From assembly GCF_037975245.1 (NCBI RefSeq), contig NC_092582.1, positions 12,956,077 to 13,020,076 on the forward strand: a stretch of DNA of 64,000 bases. The letters are read 5' to 3'. Both the position numbers and the translations under genes were made by a program. The DNA is from Apostichopus japonicus (taxonomy: Eukaryota > Echinodermata > Holothuroidea > Aspidochirotida > Stichopodidae). Shown one piece after another: positions 60,155 to 64,000 of the stretch (positions are counted from its first letter, which is position 1; each line of letters starts with the position of its first letter). The notes under the pieces are model-generated. The model was not told where the DNA came from. It did no database searches and was given only the letters and a program-made list of their open reading frames with translations.

Positions 60155-63100
60155 GTGAGCTGTTTAGGAATTTAATGTGCTCTTCTGTTACCTGTCTTCA
60201 CTCTACTTTTGCACTCCTTCCATCTACCTTGCCTTATATAATATAATATATTATAACTGGTAACATTTTAGCACTGCAGCTCCATTGACCATCCTACAGA
60301 TCAAGGCCCATCACCTCTTCCTTCCAAATCTGCTGTAATATTTTTACAGAGGTATATTGCAGTAACTAGTTAGTGGGAAAGGCCTTCTTTTGCCATGCTC
60401 ATATCCAACACAATGAAGTGACATCATAACATTTTGGTTATCAAATTTCAGAGTTGTTGACTCAAGTCTCAATGACTTGGACTCAAGTCACCATTTTCTT
60501 TTTACCTTTGACTTGACTTGGCAGTAAGTGACTCGTGACTTGACTTGCATGTATCTGTGAAAATCATATTCTACATCCCAGCCAAACTACTGCATACTGT
60601 ATTCAACAACATGTTTTTTATATTTATTTATATCAAAAAGGTAACTTGTGAAGTTGGTAATTAGTGGTTACCAGACTTTAAAAATAAATGACTGACATGT
60701 ATCTCATAACTCTTAAATTGGTGATACATCACAGACAAAGGCCAACTGATCATGCAGTATGTACCTGTCTGTGCTTTGCAAAAGCAACTGACTTTCTGAA
60801 AAGATCTTGAAAATCTTTATTTCAACAACTTATATTGTTAAATTGCGTGACTCAAAATGTAAATTTGTATGGTGAGAGAGTTTACATGGCAAATGCTAAA
60901 CAACAAACAAACAAAAAATAATAATATTGTAAAGATTGAAAGAGCTGAAACTGCTGTAGGTGACAAGCCTAAGTGTTCTCTGGTAAATGAGGTCGATTTG
61001 TATCACTGTTAGTTGTCACATTTTGACAGAATGTAAGTCTTTCAATCCTATTTTAAGGAACTTAAAAGAAATTGAGCTTGCTTTTCACATGACACTATAT
61101 ATCTATAAATAGTTTTCAGAGTATTCTCTGTATTTAACATAGCTTACAAGATTTCTGTTTACAGCAAGGTAAGAATTTGACTGCTGATGGATGTGCACAG
61201 CATCATGCAGCTACAGTACATTAGGCTGTGTAGCACAAAATCGCTTGTGCTCTGCCCTTTCACACAATATAGGCATCAATAGTAGCTCTGTACATCTACA
61301 TTCTTTGATATTGATCGATTGATTGATATTGATAGCTGCTTCCTTTTTTGACATGGTCCATAAGGAGACTGGTGTACGTTATTTGCTTGAGATTGTAAAA
61401 GTATTGAGCTATAGTGATTTTGGAAAAAAGGAAGTGAAGAGGGTGGGGGGGGGGGGGAGATAGGAGAGCGACCTAGGGAGAATAAAAAATATAGAGAATA
61501 GGCTTCTGGAGTGTAAAAGATAAACTCAAGTGTAATGTTCAATTATGTGTAAATTAGTAGCGTATCTCAATGAGTTTGGAACATTTGATGACCAAATATC
61601 AAAAATGCTTTTCGAAGGTTTGGTATTTTCCAATATACTTTGCACTAACTTTCTAATGACGTACTGTGCCTACTGATACTGGGGAATCTCTACTGCATGA
61701 CACCACAACTAATTCATCATAACATATTGTGCGTCTCCCAGGCTCTTAGGTAACTTACACTACAGTTTCTTGGTCGAACGCACAATTTGACTTTTGGCCT
61801 TTTGAAGCGCATAAACCAAAATTTTTTACTTCACTTCATGTACTGTATACATAGTAAACTATTGCAACTCCTCATCGTGGCCATTAGTCCAAAGTAGATG
61901 AATCTTGGCAGCCCGTGTCAAATTTCCCATGACAAATTGTCTTTGATAATTTGTAGCGTTTCAAGTTTAGGGCATTGTGTCAGTTCTGTTTGTAACAGCG
62001 CATCTGAAATGATCAACGATATCTCAGGGGCATACTGAAGCGTGTCCGTGGTTGCCTGTGGAACGGCAACTTTGTTAATTGTATTAAAGTTTCATTAAGA
62101 TGAAATTATTTTTGGTAGCTGCATGCATGTATGGAGTGTAAAGAGCTTACTGTAGTACTACTGAAGCTGTAACAATCTTTCCTCTTTTAATATATACTGT
62201 AGGCAGTACAGGAATACTTGATTGGGTAACAATATTGCACAATTTAAGGTGTTAATAATGATTGTGTCAATAAAATTGTCAAGCAACTTAAGAAAATATA
62301 CTCTTCACTGCATGCTCACAGTACTTGTAAAAAGTCAAAGTCACTTTTAGTGTTATTTTTTGTACTTGATACTTTGTTTTTCTATTTAAAACCATCTCCT
62401 TTACCTGCAGTGTGAGTGGGAAAATGATCTTATGGGCTTCTTATGAAATATTGAAACCAATCTGCATGCCATAACAATTAAGGTATAGTATTTGTCAGCA
62501 GGAAGTCTTCCATGAAATAAGGAATAAATTAAATTATAACTTCACATAAATGATCATGACATACAGTAACTCCTGTACATGTTGGACAGATCTGTTAAAT
62601 GTTTAAATTTCCATCCCATGTAATGTACATTAAGTCATTGGGCTTCTACACAAATTTCCTTAAATGCATACGTCTATTTATATACATAGAGTGTGTGTTC
62701 TTTGACATAAAGAATTTGCGGGCCATGACGTCACATACTGTAAAGTGATTTACTTCGCTCTCCTCTCGCCTCTCTCCAGTCTTACTCAGCCGCCAGATTA
62801 CAGAATTGCTATAGTTACCCATACTGTGCAGCATAATGTTAAGAATTAAACAATATTAAAATGTTTCGAGCATCAACAGGCTTTTATTACTGCACCTCAG
62901 AAACCCTTTGTACACCTATGGATAACTTGTTCCTCAGTCCTAATTTTTTTCCTTTGCACGAATTACATCAAGATTATTAGCTGTTGCGCATCCTGCTTTC
63001 TTGTTGCATTAACTTCTCATCTCTCTTATAGTACCCGCCTCCTCTGTTGAAATTTTGAAATGGATAATTTGGAAGTGGGGTGATGACGTGGAAGTAAGGA

Positions 63101-64000
63101 TCCTTGAGAGTCAGTGCTGACAGTTCAATATTAAATACTGTACTTTGAATTACTCACTACGTAGGTAGATAGGCGACAAATATTGGTCTCTTATCCCATA
63201 AATTATGCCAACACTAGCAAAATGTGATTGCTTCGTCGAAGCGGAGAGAATGATATGTATATTTCTACCTTCAAGTTAATAATGCATCCTCCTACAAAAT
63301 CGTTGCTGTTTAATATCTGAGATACAGTATGCCACTCAAAGTTCAGCATGAGAAATTTGGTATTTTTACAATACAATACACTTTCTCAATAATGTGGACC
63401 ATGCAACCATTTCATTTCATTATCATCAATCTTTTCTGATGCCATGTATATAATAAAAGCTTGACAATTTTTCATTACTGGAATTAGGTGGTCTCTTGCA
63501 GTGCATGTTTCATATTTAGTTCTACTGACCATATGAAACTAAACAAGACTTTAGTCTCTTCCCCTGCCCCCCCCCTAATTTTTTTTTTTAAATTGATTAG
63601 TTTAATATAGGAATGGTATAGAGAAAGTGGGTCACATGGATGAATTTTATCTTCTGGTGCTCAGATACAGGCCGCGTTTTCTTCATTTTAATGCGAAGAA
63701 TTCACTCCCAAGCAGTTAAATTAAGTGCCATCAGCAGGAGGAGAGATGGATCTACAGTTTGCTAATGGTAATTTATTAGAAATAGATGACAGATCGTTGA
63801 TGCAATTAATTTCACTTATTTCAAGTTGTGTAAGCTGAGTGAGGAGAGTGACATTCTTTTCTTCTACTGTATGTATTCATGGTTCACAGTAAGCTTTTAG
63901 CTTTTGACATCCATTTTCACTCTTCAAAACAATTTGAGGTTTCAACTGTGTTGCCCAGAGCACGTCTGTATCTGAAAGATGTGTATCATTGACGACATGT
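60155..64000. other. Mostly unassigned sequence
   Basis: Apart from the exon-like segment at 63032-63093 there is only AT-rich DNA with poly-G (61443-61456) and poly-C (63560-63573) tracts and a CRE-type palindrome TGACGTCA at 62726-62733. Short open frames have no support. Confidence 0.4.
63032..63093 (+). CDS. Exon-like segment, unassigned
   Basis: Acceptor CATCTCTCTTATAG and donor GAA|GTAAGG enclose an open frame PASSVEILKWIIWKWGDDVE entering in phase 1. The phase does not match the exon ending at 60154, so an intermediate exon would be required if both belong to gene C. Confidence 0.35.

Larger units (their letters stand above)
56018..60340. repeat. Two-copy dispersed repeat (56018-56112 and 60255-60340)
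   Basis: Both begin AACTGGTAA/AATTGGTAA with ATTTTAGCACTG, then CATTGACC, CTACAGA, and CCTCTTxC...AAATCTGCTG-like blocks. Only these two segments are repeat; the span between them is not. Confidence 0.5.

Overview
The window is eukaryotic genomic DNA, AT-rich and mostly non-coding. It has split genes with GT-AG introns, long (AT)n arrays, poly-G/poly-C tracts, tRNA-derived SINEs, decayed LINE ends and foldback elements. The recurrent octamer TAGGCCTA and the repeat types suggest an invertebrate deuterostome, most likely an echinoderm. That assignment is inference; no marker gene here fixes the species.

Two protein-coding genes can be assembled exon by exon with compatible splice phases. Gene A (+ strand, coding 9339-28281, 14 exons, about 635 aa) encodes two tandem nucleoside 2-deoxyribosyltransferase-like (NDT-like) domains. 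Each is preceded by a degenerate EF-hand pair, so the protein reads EF-NDT-EF-NDT and looks like an internal duplication. One of its introns is GC-AG. Gene B (- strand, coding 47844-38706, 6 exons, about 398 aa) encodes an acidic N-terminus, a TIR domain, a Ser/Arg-rich and a Cys-containing linker, two closely spaced transmembrane segments and a short tail. An alternative end at 42286 is possible by intron retention. The two genes are convergent, about 10.4 kb apart between stop codons. NDT-like and TIR folds both act, in other systems, on N-glycosidic bonds of nucleotides or NAD, so the pairing is worth noting, but no functional link is shown.

A third, incompletely resolved gene C lies on + from about 54.2 kb to at least 60.15 kb (unrecognised product); an isolated exon-like segment near 63.05 kb may belong to it. 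Two short exon-like segments at 1.58-1.99 kb may be the 5' end of another gene.

Layout: 0-1.5 kb, (AT)n arrays, tRNA-SINE copies and two overlapping giant hairpins. 1.5-9.2 kb, possible exons, a foldback element, and a retroposed RNA whose 5' end is the U2 snRNA 5' domain, with a target-site duplication. 9.3-28.3 kb, gene A, with a 2.2 kb GGTAAA-rich inverted-terminal element in intron 1, LINE tails and a tRNA-SINE pair. 28.3-38.7 kb, 3' UTR and intergenic DNA. 38.7-51.5 kb, gene B and its upstream region with minisatellites and local duplications. 51.5-64 kb, a decayed reverse transcriptase fragment, gene C exons, a second hairpin element and low-complexity DNA.

Most short open frames in the window are chance products of AT-rich or simple-repeat sequence.
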